Assembly: GCA_015350385.1 (NCBI GenBank)
Contig: WNKI01000002.1
Location: forward strand, 659,566 to 723,565
Direction of reading: 5' to 3'
From: Aculops lycopersici
Taxonomy: Eukaryota; Arthropoda; Arachnida; Trombidiformes; Eriophyidae
Length of the DNA: 64,000 bases
The notes under the pieces were generated by a model that was not told the DNA's origin, ran no database searches, and saw only the letters and a list, made by a program, of their open reading frames with translations. Below, piece by piece: positions 1 to 9,105 of the stretch (positions are counted from its first letter, which is position 1; each line of letters begins with the position of its first letter). Position numbers and translations under genes: made by a program.

Positions 1-1682
1 ATTTCATTTGGATGATATGTTGTGATCTTGACTCCATTCCTCAGAACCTTGATCTTCCTTACAGCAGTATTAATTCTGACATCCAAGTCTTGCGCCATAC
101 CGTTTATATAAGCGTTAAAGCCATTTGTTACCATCCAATGAGCCCCCTCAAAGATGTCCTCGTCTTCATCGTAGTGGGTATCTAATTGGTTTATAGGTGT
201 ACCTAGAGCATATTCCAATTCGGCAAAGTGCCAGTCAAGAACTCGAATGTCACTGATTGATAGATACTCATCACTTGGTGGGTCCTTGGTGAGATTGCTT
301 ATCTTCTTCTGGATTGCTTGGTCCTGCTTTTCCAATAATTTATACTCTTTCAATGCGATGTCTAGATCACGAGCAAGCGCCCTTCTTTCGAATGAGTCTA
401 TTGCGCCCTTGTCATTGTGATTACCTATATCTGTAGTATCTTTAATTGAGCATAGTTGACCATGCAAGTTCTTGATGAGTCGAGATTTTTGTAGCTTCTT
501 CTCAGCGTTCTCTGTAAGTTGATCATAATAGTTCTCTAATTCTCTGAGATACTTAACCTGTTCATCTTTGATATTTTTCTCCTGCAATCGCATGACCCAG
601 TCGACGGCTTGTCCAACGGAGATCGGCTTGCCATGATGGTTTTCAAATCTATAGTTGCTCTTCATCACCTTCGTTCCCTCCATGATTTTGTTATACTCTC
701 TTTCGACCGCACGCTCAAGCAGGTTGTCTATTCGGTGACACACCATAACCCCAGTCTTTTCCGTCTTGCTTTCATAGATTGGAATTTTTTGGTTCAGTTC
801 CATGACATTCAGTTTGAGCTGTTTGCCCATGACAACAAGTGGATTTCCAACAACACCATTCAGTGTAGATGGACCAAGGTCTGCGTGAACTCCATGTCGT
901 CGGTAAGTTTGAACCCTTCCACCACAACGGTTACGAGCCTCTAGAGTTATGACCTCAAATCCCATTCGCTTGAGATGCCTTGTTGCTGTCAGACCGCTTA
1001 ATCCAGCACCTATGACTACAATACGTCCCAAACTCTTCTCAAAATTTTCTAGCGGTGGTTGGTAGAAGTTCTTGTCGTGCTTGATCTTCATTCTTTTAGC
1101 CGGACCTGACATTCTGTCATAGTCTGGAATGATACCTGTGACTGGTAAGATACCAGAGTTGATCCTGCCAGTTCTATTTAGCATGTTGAAACATCTTTCG
1201 AAGATGATATGCTTGAGATCTTCATTGGCACTCTTGAACTTTGGATTCTCGTTGACCCCTTCCAAAGCTACCTCGCGTTTAAGTTCCACGTAGGGGTTTG
1301 CGAACCATTGCTCTAGAATCCTATTTCTGACATATAAATATAACTCGAAAATAGTGGTATTTGTCTGTTCATTAGTAAAAAAGTCGCTAGTCATAGTGAT
1401 TTCCTCCTCGCTAAGTTTGAACGGCTGTAGACGGGCCTTTCTAGCGGCCCCCTCGAGACCATCGGGTTCCTCAATGTTTGACATTGGAATAGTTTCGCGT
1501 TCACCAAGCTTATCTCGAACACTAGCTCGAGTGATGACATTTCTCTCAGATTTTCTTGGCACACTAGTTGATTGTTGATCCTCGGAATTGTTACTTGTTG
1601 GTTGGGCATTTGGGTTCTGTGCATTATTTGTGTCGTTTGCTGGTTGCTGTTGAGCTGGTGGCGAGTTGCTTAGAGTTTCCAT
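1..1682 (-). CDS. Lysine-specific histone demethylase 1 (LSD1/KDM1A family), N-terminal part; continues beyond window start
   Basis: FAD-dependent amine oxidase that removes methyl groups from histone H3 Lys4 in nuclear CoREST-type complexes (family knowledge). From the ATG at 1682-1680 one uninterrupted frame of 560 codons runs to base 3. Seen in order: a short disordered N-terminus (~65 residues), a SWIRM-like domain (~residues 70-170), the Rossmann dinucleotide motif GAGLSGL at 225-231 followed by LEARNRCGGRV, then an LSD1-specific helical Tower insertion (~360-470) ending PPSDEYLS, then LDWHFAELE and the return into the oxidase fold. The catalytic C-terminal lobe lies outside the window. 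An in-frame stop a few codons upstream supports this start. The disordered N-terminus is shorter than in human LSD1. No intron is visible. Divergent from the TMEM62-like gene. Confidence 0.9.
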   Translation of the reverse strand, partial: METLSNSPPAQQQPANDTNNAQNPNAQPTSNNSEDQQSTSVPRKSERNVITRASVRDKLGERETIPMSNIEEPDGLEGAARKARLQPFKLSEEEITMTSDFFTNEQTNTTIFELYLYVRNRILEQWFANPYVELKREVALEGVNENPKFKSANEDLKHIIFERCFNMLNRTGRINSGILPVTGIIPDYDRMSGPAKRMKIKHDKNFYQPPLENFEKSLGRIVVIGAGLSGLTATRHLKRMGFEVITLEARNRCGGRVQTYRRHGVHADLGPSTLNGVVGNPLVVMGKQLKLNVMELNQKIPIYESKTEKTGVMVCHRIDNLLERAVEREYNKIMEGTKVMKSNYRFENHHGKPISVGQAVDWVMRLQEKNIKDEQVKYLRELENYYDQLTENAEKKLQKSRLIKNLHGQLCSIKDTTDIGNHNDKGAIDSFERRALARDLDIALKEYKLLEKQDQAIQKKISNLTKDPPSDEYLSISDIRVLDWHFAELEYALGTPINQLDTHYDEDEDIFEGAHWMVTNGFNAYINGMAQDLDVRINTAVRKIKVLRNGVKITTYHPNE

Positions 1683-2942
1683 GATTGGATTTCTAATGAT
1701 CTGTTTGGTCGCCTATGTAATGATTTTATATCAATTGGACAAGCCGTTATGTGTAAAAGAGTACAAAATGCATTTGCAATAAGGTACAGTGGTAGTGGCG
1801 TTAGAATAATAGAGGGTTAGGTCCGAAAAGTGCCTTCGTTCATCCGGGAAACACGCACTTCTGTGTTTTCTCTCTCCCTCGCGTTGCAGCAGGAGAAAAC
1901 TTTGCTACTTTTTGCCGTTGAGTTGACGAGGAGGCGATCGCAGCGCCAGCGGTCGTTGTGGCTTAAAACACGGTGAGGGCAGTGGTTGCACTCAATTTGT
2001 AGACAAAATAGCACAGACGAACGGGCAACGGAGAAGGCACACTAAATGATGACAGACAGACAAATGCTCAAACCAAGAAAGCTACTGCACTAACAGATTG
2101 GAGTTGTACGACGAGCGCCAGCGATATTGGCTGTGTAGCAAGATTGTCTAACGAAAAGAAGTGGACGCTTCTTTGTAATTTTCATGAGAGCCTCTCGTAA
2201 GGTTCTTCGTAGCGGCAAAGTGGTAGTGGCTTCCATCATGTTTATTACCCTCGTACCAGCAAAGGTCGCCGTTCGAGCGGCAGGCGCCACGACAGGTAGA
2301 TGGGATGCCAAATGCACTCGAGTGTCGCGGTAATGGAAGGTGGCTGCGGTAGCGGTATTCAAGTAGTCAATTTCTTATGTAACCATAACAAGGATGACTA
2401 AGCTCGTTGTCACGGCATTTGTTCATTGTATAAAACCAATTGTATTCACCGCGAGATTCCAGTTACTAAACTATTAGCTCGTAACATGATTGAATCGTTT
2501 AATTGCACCGAGCAACAATAGGTAAACTACCTTCTCCTTTTCATCACTCCATTCTGAACTTGGAATATCGTTGTGGTGGTCTTTGCCTTCTTCATTGTTG
2601 TGGGTAGACTTGTGCAAAGGTGCAAGATTAGAGAAGCAAAACTTTGCAATGATAGACTAATGATAACGCAACCAAATTATGACATTACATTAAGTTCCAT
2701 TCATTCAACTTGCATGACTTGCAAATTACATAAGACTTGCATATCACACAAAGAGGTCCGAAGCGAACAAAAAAGGCAAGAAATTCGCAGTGGTCGCCTA
2801 GTGGCAACAGCTGACCTGACTGACAGCCTGTGTCTGACTGACAGATTCGCTGCCAGTTTTTATCCAACTATTTTTTAGCGGAACAATTGAAAAATCATCG
2901 AGCAGGAGCATCAGTTGTTCCTCCACTTATTAATCTCGATTC
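1683..2942. promoter_or_regulatory. Divergent intergenic region between the LSD1-like and TMEM62-like genes
   Basis: These 1.26 kb separate two head-to-head genes, so they must hold both 5' UTRs and both promoters. I see no TATA box at a convincing distance and no conserved coding frame. The short open frames here (for example 2090-2362 minus) are low-complexity and unrelated to known families. Confidence 0.5.
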
Positions 2943-4973
2943 ATGGATTGCCGAGATCACACTATTAGAATGGCATTAAAATTGGGACCAGCAGTGTTGG
3001 TGATAATCTCATTTGTTTCTATTTTAGTGGGTATTATATTCCATGCAATTAGTATTGACGAAGTTCAATTTAGAAGTCCGGGGGCGCAACATTTTGATAA
3101 CAATGTTATTATTGATGATAAATTAGATTCAAATTTGGTTTGGTTTCTGCAAGTTACAGATTTGCATTTGAGTGTCAAGAATCAAACTCAAAGAGAGAAG
3201 GATTTCAACGATTTTGCCCGTAATTATGTCGAACTCATAAAACCAGACGTTGTTCTGGTTACTGGTGACATAACCGATGGCCGAAAGCCCAACACATTGT
3301 TAGGATCAGGCCAGCAACTGGAGGAATGGATGGCATACTCGAATGCAATAGCCAGATCAAATGAACATAATAAGAATACCACTGTTTGGTTGGACATTCG
3401 TGGCAATCATGACAACTTCAACGTGTATCGACCAAAAGACCCCAATAATCTCTATAGGAAATACTCAGTTCAAGGCAAGAATCATGAGAAGAATTACATG
3501 CATATACTGGAGAAGGAGGGCAAGAATTACACCTTCATTGGTATTGATGAAGTCCAAACACCTGGTGTTAAGTTACCCTTTGATTTCTTGGGTTACGTTG
3601 GAGATGATGATATGAGGGAGTTAAAGCAATTCAAGGAGGAAGCTAAAAAGTTGAATAGTCAGTACACAATTTGGTTTGCTCACTATCCAACCTCATCGAT
3701 AGCATCAGTTGGCGAAGGATTACGCAATATTGTTGATGGTCCATATTTGTGTGGCCATTTTCACACCATAGGCAACTGGGTTGTCAAGATGCACGCCACC
3801 CAGCAGCCTGGTTATGCAGAGGTGGAGCTTGGCGACTGGAAGTACAATAGGCGCATCAGGTTGGCCTCAATAGATCATCAGCTATTCAGTTTAGTTGATC
3901 TAAATTTCAAGCAATTCCCCATCGCACTTATGACCAATCCTAAGACCGCCGAGCATGTGATGCCCAAGTATGAACCAGTTGGTAGGATAAGAAACTCAAC
4001 CCATATGAGAGTGATTGCTTTTTCCAATGCAACCATAACCAGAGTATCGGTCTCTGTAGACGGAGGACCAAGAGAGGTTATGCAGTTGGTCAAGAGTCCG
4101 CTTTATGTCAAGAAATGGACGCCGGAACAATACGAAATTGGATTACATACAGTGGAGATATTTGTTGAAGACAAGGAAGGCAAGAAAATTAGTTATATCC
4201 AGAAGTTCTCACTAGATGGAAATAAGGATGAGTTTAGCTTTGGTGCTAGGATGTTGATACGAACCTACTTCAAATGTATCCTCATGACAGGCTTCTATTT
4301 CATAACCTCAATTTGCACTTTTCCATTAATTATACTCAGATTGATCAACTACCGACATCAAGAGTCGGGTATCAAACGCCACTATAAGGGTACATTTCTG
4401 TTCAATTTGCATCAAGTCTCCAATATTGATAGACTCTTCTGGCCTTTGATAATAGTTCCCATTTGGATGTCAGTGGGACCTCTTTTTATTGGTCGCTTGG
4501 TCGACGAGGCCATTGGAGTATGTTTTGTTTGGGGAATCATTCTAGACGGAAACTTCCTTCACACTGCCCTAACATTCAACGCCGGATCCATATTCATGCT
4601 ATTTGTTCACGTACCCAACTCAATACTCTTAGTATCTCAAGTGAGCAATTGCCGCGAAACAATCAAGGCCGAAAATCGAGCAGCATCTATCTTGAACCTC
4701 AAGTTTCTCGCATATTTAACCGTGACTGCCTTGCAAATTTGGATGGGTTTTGTATTGTGGAGCGCTTATGGAACTATGTCCTATTTCACCTCATTTCCCT
4801 TTACTTGGTGCCTGGGCATCTACGCATTTTGTTGGTATCAGTGCACCACCATCGAGCAGAGAGACTTGGCCAAGTTCAATGAACCAGAACATTCTCAAGA
4901 GGAACAACAAGCCTTAACGGGACAAAGACAACGTGATGACAAATCTAGCACCTCAGACACCTCAACATGTTGA
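2943..4973 (+). CDS. TMEM62-type transmembrane metallophosphoesterase
   Basis: Intronless 676-residue protein resembling vertebrate TMEM62 (about 640 residues), an endomembrane protein with a calcineurin-like phosphoesterase domain whose substrate is not established. An N-terminal membrane anchor (~11-33) is followed by the metal-binding signature blocks: DLH at 73-75, GD at 108-109, GNHD at 154-157, an H at 247 and GHFH at 271-274. All expected metal ligands are present. An Ig-like beta-rich linker (~330-425) follows, then about five or six C-terminal membrane segments (~443-467, 498-518, 540-566, 588-610, 615-632). A second Met at residue 10 is an alternative start. The tail is hydrophilic and Gln/Ser-rich. 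Substrate identity is unknown; the family assignment is firm. Confidence 0.9.
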   Translation: MDCRDHTIRMALKLGPAVLVIISFVSILVGIIFHAISIDEVQFRSPGAQHFDNNVIIDDKLDSNLVWFLQVTDLHLSVKNQTQREKDFNDFARNYVELIKPDVVLVTGDITDGRKPNTLLGSGQQLEEWMAYSNAIARSNEHNKNTTVWLDIRGNHDNFNVYRPKDPNNLYRKYSVQGKNHEKNYMHILEKEGKNYTFIGIDEVQTPGVKLPFDFLGYVGDDDMRELKQFKEEAKKLNSQYTIWFAHYPTSSIASVGEGLRNIVDGPYLCGHFHTIGNWVVKMHATQQPGYAEVELGDWKYNRRIRLASIDHQLFSLVDLNFKQFPIALMTNPKTAEHVMPKYEPVGRIRNSTHMRVIAFSNATITRVSVSVDGGPREVMQLVKSPLYVKKWTPEQYEIGLHTVEIFVEDKEGKKISYIQKFSLDGNKDEFSFGARMLIRTYFKCILMTGFYFITSICTFPLIILRLINYRHQESGIKRHYKGTFLFNLHQVSNIDRLFWPLIIVPIWMSVGPLFIGRLVDEAIGVCFVWGIILDGNFLHTALTFNAGSIFMLFVHVPNSILLVSQVSNCRETIKAENRAASILNLKFLAYLTVTALQIWMGFVLWSAYGTMSYFTSFPFTWCLGIYAFCWYQCTTIEQRDLAKFNEPEHSQEEQQALTGQRQRDDKSSTSDTSTC

Positions 4974-4984
4974 ACCAATTCATC

Positions 4985-4990
4985 AATAAA
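4985..4990 (+). promoter_or_regulatory. Poly(A) signal AATAAA of the TMEM62-like gene
   Basis: AATAAA lies 12 bases after the TGA stop, implying a 3' UTR of only a few tens of bases. Confidence 0.6.
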
Positions 4991-5493
4991 TTTATAATTA
5001 GAATATATTAGATGCCTCTTAGATGCCATGTTCAGCAAGTTGGATGCTGTTATATTAATATACGATGAAAGTGAGAACCTCAGTAAAGTCAGATGATTCA
5101 TTTAAACTTCTATTTGTACTCTTTCTTACTTGCTTCGGTAACCTATGAATCATTGCTTCATAAATGAATAGACCAGCGACTTTCGAGCAGAGGAGAGGAG
5201 AGACATGCGTTGCACGTGTCTTTGTTGACATTTGCAATTGCTTTGATTTCAGTCAAACGAAACTTGCAAACATAGATTACCAGGATAATCTCAATGTATT
5301 TCCACTATTCTTGTCAAAAAACTATTCGGATCGTAATGCATGAGACATCTCATTAGAAAACATTGTGAACTTTGCAAACGAGTATCACGACTCCGGTTCG
5401 ACGAGGAGCCGACTAGGTGTAATATTGATGTGGGAATTGCCAATTATTTCCTATCTTTCATATCATTTGAGGAGAAAAAGTCAAAATATCAAC
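4991..5493. other. Intergenic region with the promoter and 5' UTR of the JmjC-fold gene
   Basis: About 500 bases between two genes in the same orientation. The downstream frame stays open upstream of the chosen start back to 5365, but begins there with GTG; in-frame ATGs occur at 5428 and 5494. Apart from that N-terminal extension, no coding signal is seen. Confidence 0.4.
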
Positions 5494-6570
5494 ATGGCAA
5501 CAGAGCCCGAGAAAGCTTGGCTAGAGGCCATCCAAAATGGTCAATATTTTGTCGACGACAACCCATATGAGGAATCCTTTATGAAGACTGCCCGAATCAC
5601 TTTCGACTTTTTCCTACATTTTGGTGATAAACTTCAAGTCAAGAGATACAAAAGCCTCAATCGAGAACCAACAAACATGAGTATTGTTAGAGTTTGTAAG
5701 CGTTTAAGAGACAAAAATCCAGCTCCAGACTCATATTGCATTGAAACCAACTTTGACGATAGATTTTTCTATACATTTCCACTGCCCAGATTGATTTACG
5801 AATGTGATTTATATACCGACCTCAGAGAAAATCACTATGAGCTCATGGCGGAATTAATCAAACCATATCCTTACCTCAAAGCTCGCAATAAACTTCTCCA
5901 AGTATACGTCAAAGGTTATGAGACGAGGCCCAATAGACTGTGGGGAGGTCTTGCCGAATGGATATTTATTATTTCTGGATCTCTGAAGATCACTTTGACC
6001 GAATCAGTCGATAAGCACGATATTGAGATGGATAGTTGGAAATTAGATGAGGAGAGATTTTACGAGGATGCAAAGTGTCACAAGGAGATTATTCTTAACA
6101 AAGGTCAACTACTGTTTATCCCCTCAGGTTGGGTCACAACCCGCCAAGCTCTAGATAATACTTATACATTTGGCGGCGAATTCATCCACAGGGAATGTCT
6201 ACCAGTTATGTTGAAGCTCTTCAACATGGATGCCGGAAAACGTATGATTGACTTCGATAGGGAACGAGATATCAGAGCTGTCCTTTGGTATCAAGCTATG
6301 AGTCTTGCGCACAATTTTGGCTTGGCAAGCTCTGGAATGAGTCTCGAGGTGATAACTTGCTTCAAGAATTCTTTGTTGGCATGGAAAAAGAGTCACGATG
6401 CAAATGAACTACTTGCACTTGACGGAGTATATGTACCTAACTCGTTTATCTTCGACTATGCAAAGACGGCCAGTTATTTCGTCGACTGGGTTAGCCAGCA
6501 ACATAATAGAAAGAGGAAAAGGACGGAGACGCCCTTGGCTACTGTATCCGAGACACCAGAATCGCGTTAG
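5494..6570 (+). CDS. JmjC-fold protein of the KDM2/KDM7 type with degenerate active site
   Basis: Single-exon gene, 358 residues from the ATG at 5494, which has a good context (AACATGG). An in-frame ATG at 5428 would add 22 residues. The C-terminal half resembles the JmjC domain of KDM2/PHF8-type histone demethylases: the block LLFIPSGWVTTR followed by TFGGEFIHRE matches the family's FIPSGWIHAV...FGGNFLH block. The family needs His, Asp and a distal His for Fe(II). Here the HxD block aligns to NRLWGG, putting Asn147 and Leu149 at the ligand positions, and the distal His is Thr215. The enzyme is therefore predicted to be inactive (inference). The C-terminus ends in a basic RKRKR tract, possibly a nuclear signal. 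No PHD, CXXC or F-box domain is present. Convergent with the FLVCR-type gene, 60 bases away. Confidence 0.75.
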   Translation: MATEPEKAWLEAIQNGQYFVDDNPYEESFMKTARITFDFFLHFGDKLQVKRYKSLNREPTNMSIVRVCKRLRDKNPAPDSYCIETNFDDRFFYTFPLPRLIYECDLYTDLRENHYELMAELIKPYPYLKARNKLLQVYVKGYETRPNRLWGGLAEWIFIISGSLKITLTESVDKHDIEMDSWKLDEERFYEDAKCHKEIILNKGQLLFIPSGWVTTRQALDNTYTFGGEFIHRECLPVMLKLFNMDAGKRMIDFDRERDIRAVLWYQAMSLAHNFGLASSGMSLEVITCFKNSLLAWKKSHDANELLALDGVYVPNSFIFDYAKTASYFVDWVSQQHNRKRKRTETPLATVSETPESR

Positions 6571-6625
6571 TTTAGACTAGATCATTGATAGCGTGTGAGA
6601 GAACCACAAAAGCGATGCTTATTGG

Positions 6626-6631
6626 TTTATT
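6626..6631 (-). promoter_or_regulatory. Poly(A) signal AATAAA overlapping the FLVCR-type stop codon
   Basis: On the minus strand the end reads TGAATAAA: the last base of the TGA stop is the first A of AATAAA. Cleavage 10-30 bases downstream would leave a minimal 3' UTR, ending near the convergent gene's stop at 6570. Confidence 0.6.
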
Positions 6632-8103
6632 CAAACATGTGACTCGTTTTTCTCGTTTACCGCATTTTGGCGGTTCAATTTCTCCTTTAAACATAGTAGC
6701 ATCAATAAAGCCACCAGTAGACAACCCATGTAAAATCCATTTGTGGCTAGTTGACCGTAATTATCGACAATAAAGGAAGCAATGAAGATGAATACTGTAC
6801 CAATTGTTTGGGGTGTCCAATTCATAATGCTGGCCGTGACTAGCTCGGGAGCTGGATAGGTAAGTTCCACGGCAAGTTCCATTCCGGCAACCATGACACC
6901 AACTTGAAAGAGACCAAAGAGAGATGCGGCCGCGTAAATTGCAAATTGCGATCTTGTATAGCCGAGAGCGTAGGTAAAAAAGGCCAGCGATACCATTGTG
7001 GCAATTGTGAGGAAGACGTTTAAAAATAGATACTTGTGGTTCTTGTCCAGTATGCGACCCCAAAAGAAGGATCCCAAAGCTCCAAAGATAATAATGCAGA
7101 AACCAGTGTTTCCTATTAAAATATCATCTCCGGGCCACAAAGGTTCCATCATTTGATTGAGTATAGTGGCAACCACATTCATAATGCCAATATTGATACC
7201 ATAGCTCAAAGATAATATGACAAATTGCCTATGGTGCAGGAGCTTCTTTATCTGAGTCCATAAAAGCGCGATATCTTGTGTTATTGATCTCGCCTCCTCC
7301 CTGACCCTAAGCTCCTCCTCTATTTGCTTCAGCCTTGCGGCACCTGGCGCAAACCTTGGCGCCTCGTCAAAGAAAAAGTAATCCGCAATCAGGAGCAGAG
7401 TGGAAAAGATTGCGGTACCAAGGAACATGTAGTAGAGGGCAAGTCCAATTTCATCTCTAGTCTCGGCGTTGTTTAATAGAAGTTGCGGTATAACAAAACC
7501 AATGGCAACTCCCAGCTGGTTTCCTAAAACAGTGACCCCCAATGCAGTCGACACTTGATTATCGGGAAACCAAACGGAGGCCAGTCTTACTGGCACCGAA
7601 AAGATGAATTGCTCGCTAACCGAAACCATCACCTGCGAGATGGCCAATAGAATGATTCCATCCTCAGTGCAACTGAAACACTTTATAATTGAACCTATGG
7701 CGGCGCCAGTTGAGGCCAGTATCACTGATCTCCGGATGCCCAATCGTTCGATCATAAAACAGGCTAGCCAACTCATGAATACAAAAGACATCAGGAAGAT
7801 GGCCCCTAGTGCGTTGATGACGTAATTATCGACGCCATAGTAGTAGGTGATCTTCTTAGTTCCGGCTGGAATTTGGATCCATTGAAACGCTTTGTTTGCC
7901 GAGCTGAGGCAAAAGAGGAAGAGTATTAGGTAGCGCTTTGCTGTTGTTTCAATCTTATCCCTATCGCTAATTGACGGTGATCTCGCTCCATTTTGCTTTG
8001 AATCTTCGCTATTCGACAAACTCTCCAATTTCAATGCTTTAGTACTCTTCCGACCTACAGGAGTCACCGAGCAAAAGTTTGATTTTTGGACCGCTGATGT
8101 CAT
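6631..8103 (-). CDS. FLVCR-type MFS transporter (SLC49 family)
   Basis: A 490-residue major-facilitator protein with about 12 hydrophobic segments and a hydrophilic N-terminal tail of ~55 residues. Family members FLVCR1/2 move haem or choline/ethanolamine across membranes; the substrate here cannot be told. Family blocks seen: FQWIQ at 73-77 in the first membrane segment, RLASVWFP at 173-180, GNQLGVAIGF at 194-203, ELAVELTYP at 409-417 and IVDNYG at 445-450. A basic, Glu-rich cytoplasmic loop (~255-285) separates the two halves. The frame is open upstream of the ATG at 8103, but only a TTG is available there. Intronless. The stop codon TGA overlaps the poly(A) signal. Confidence 0.9.
   Translation of the reverse strand: MTSAVQKSNFCSVTPVGRKSTKALKLESLSNSEDSKQNGARSPSISDRDKIETTAKRYLILFLFCLSSANKAFQWIQIPAGTKKITYYYGVDNYVINALGAIFLMSFVFMSWLACFMIERLGIRRSVILASTGAAIGSIIKCFSCTEDGIILLAISQVMVSVSEQFIFSVPVRLASVWFPDNQVSTALGVTVLGNQLGVAIGFVIPQLLLNNAETRDEIGLALYYMFLGTAIFSTLLLIADYFFFDEAPRFAPGAARLKQIEEELRVREEARSITQDIALLWTQIKKLLHHRQFVILSLSYGINIGIMNVVATILNQMMEPLWPGDDILIGNTGFCIIIFGALGSFFWGRILDKNHKYLFLNVFLTIATMVSLAFFTYALGYTRSQFAIYAAASLFGLFQVGVMVAGMELAVELTYPAPELVTASIMNWTPQTIGTVFIFIASFIVDNYGQLATNGFYMGCLLVALLMLLCLKEKLNRQNAVNEKNESHV
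6704..6709 (+). promoter_or_regulatory. Candidate poly(A) signal of the JmjC-fold gene, inside the FLVCR-type coding region
   Basis: The first AATAAA on the plus strand after the stop at 6570 is here, antisense to the FLVCR-type coding sequence. If used, the two convergent transcripts overlap by about 100 bases. Confidence 0.35.
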
Positions 8104-9099
8104 TCTAATTAAGCGATCTTTTTTGTTTGATGCTGTATCCCTTTCTGCTTGTAACAAACCTCCAATTCAATCATCACCTATGACCCAGTTGACGGCGAGC
8201 TAACATTTGCACATCAACTGCTCGGCGTTGATCTGGAAAAAGGAGATTGTACAACTATATTTGCGCCCGAAGCTTTCCTCTATCTATCTTTATCTCGTTT
8301 TGTTTTCCTTCAGTAATGCACAAAAGAGCTTCTCACTCGGCCTCGTAAGTGGAGGAGCAGATTGCAATTTGCCACGCACTAAGCAGGTAAATTGTCCACT
8401 TGGTTTGATGGAAACTGAACGCAGCGTCATTGCAGTGATAGCAATTATCTTTGCCAGTCAGTCGTTCGGTTTCGCTAGCTAACCCACTTTGGCTAATGAT
8501 TATCGTTGTAATGATGGTGATGGAGTCGGTGTCAGCTCAATTTTGTCAAGCTCGCCGACAGATGATTAGCCGGCTAGTTGAGCTGTTTGCTATTGTAAAT
8601 GGCGACGATTTGCGGAGCAGATAAATTGGAAGCAATGGCGAGGCCTAGGCACAAACGAGCGATTAGTTGACAGGTAGAGGATGACGGAGTGACTTGTGTT
8701 TGATTTGGTGGCACTGGCGGTGGAAACGGCTGCGGTTGCGTCAGTTGTTAGGTGTTTCTAATCCAGGTTTCGGCTCTACAGGTTGCTCAGCAGACGCCGG
8801 TCGCCGGCTAACTTGCCCACAGCGATCAGACGGACTTATAGCTTATGACTGGCTTAGCGACTGGCTTATATACGTATATCAGATGATACCTAGCCACTAA
8901 GTAAACTGAACAACAATGATAATGTCGACTGCCTTGAGGTTTGTTCGCTTGGTTGCGAAAAGAAAAAGATGAAATGAAATATGGGAAAAGAAAAGAAATT
9001 GATGTGGATTTTCAGGTTCACTTTCGCGTGTAATCAACGAGTGAAATGTTGTTATTGTTGTCGTGGCAATTTTGGCCACTAATCCTGGCCACGATAGAC
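8104..9099. other. Intergenic: FLVCR-type 5' region and hillarin 3' flank
   Basis: About 1 kb without a convincing coding frame. It should contain the promoter of the FLVCR-type gene. Two CAGGTA motifs occur near 8386 and 8673, but no full CAACAGGTG site. Confidence 0.4.
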
Positions 9100-9105
9100 T
9101 TTATT
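9100..9105 (-). promoter_or_regulatory. Poly(A) signal AATAAA abutting the hillarin stop codon
   Basis: The minus strand reads TAA directly followed by AATAAA, so the hillarin 3' UTR is probably very short. Confidence 0.55.
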
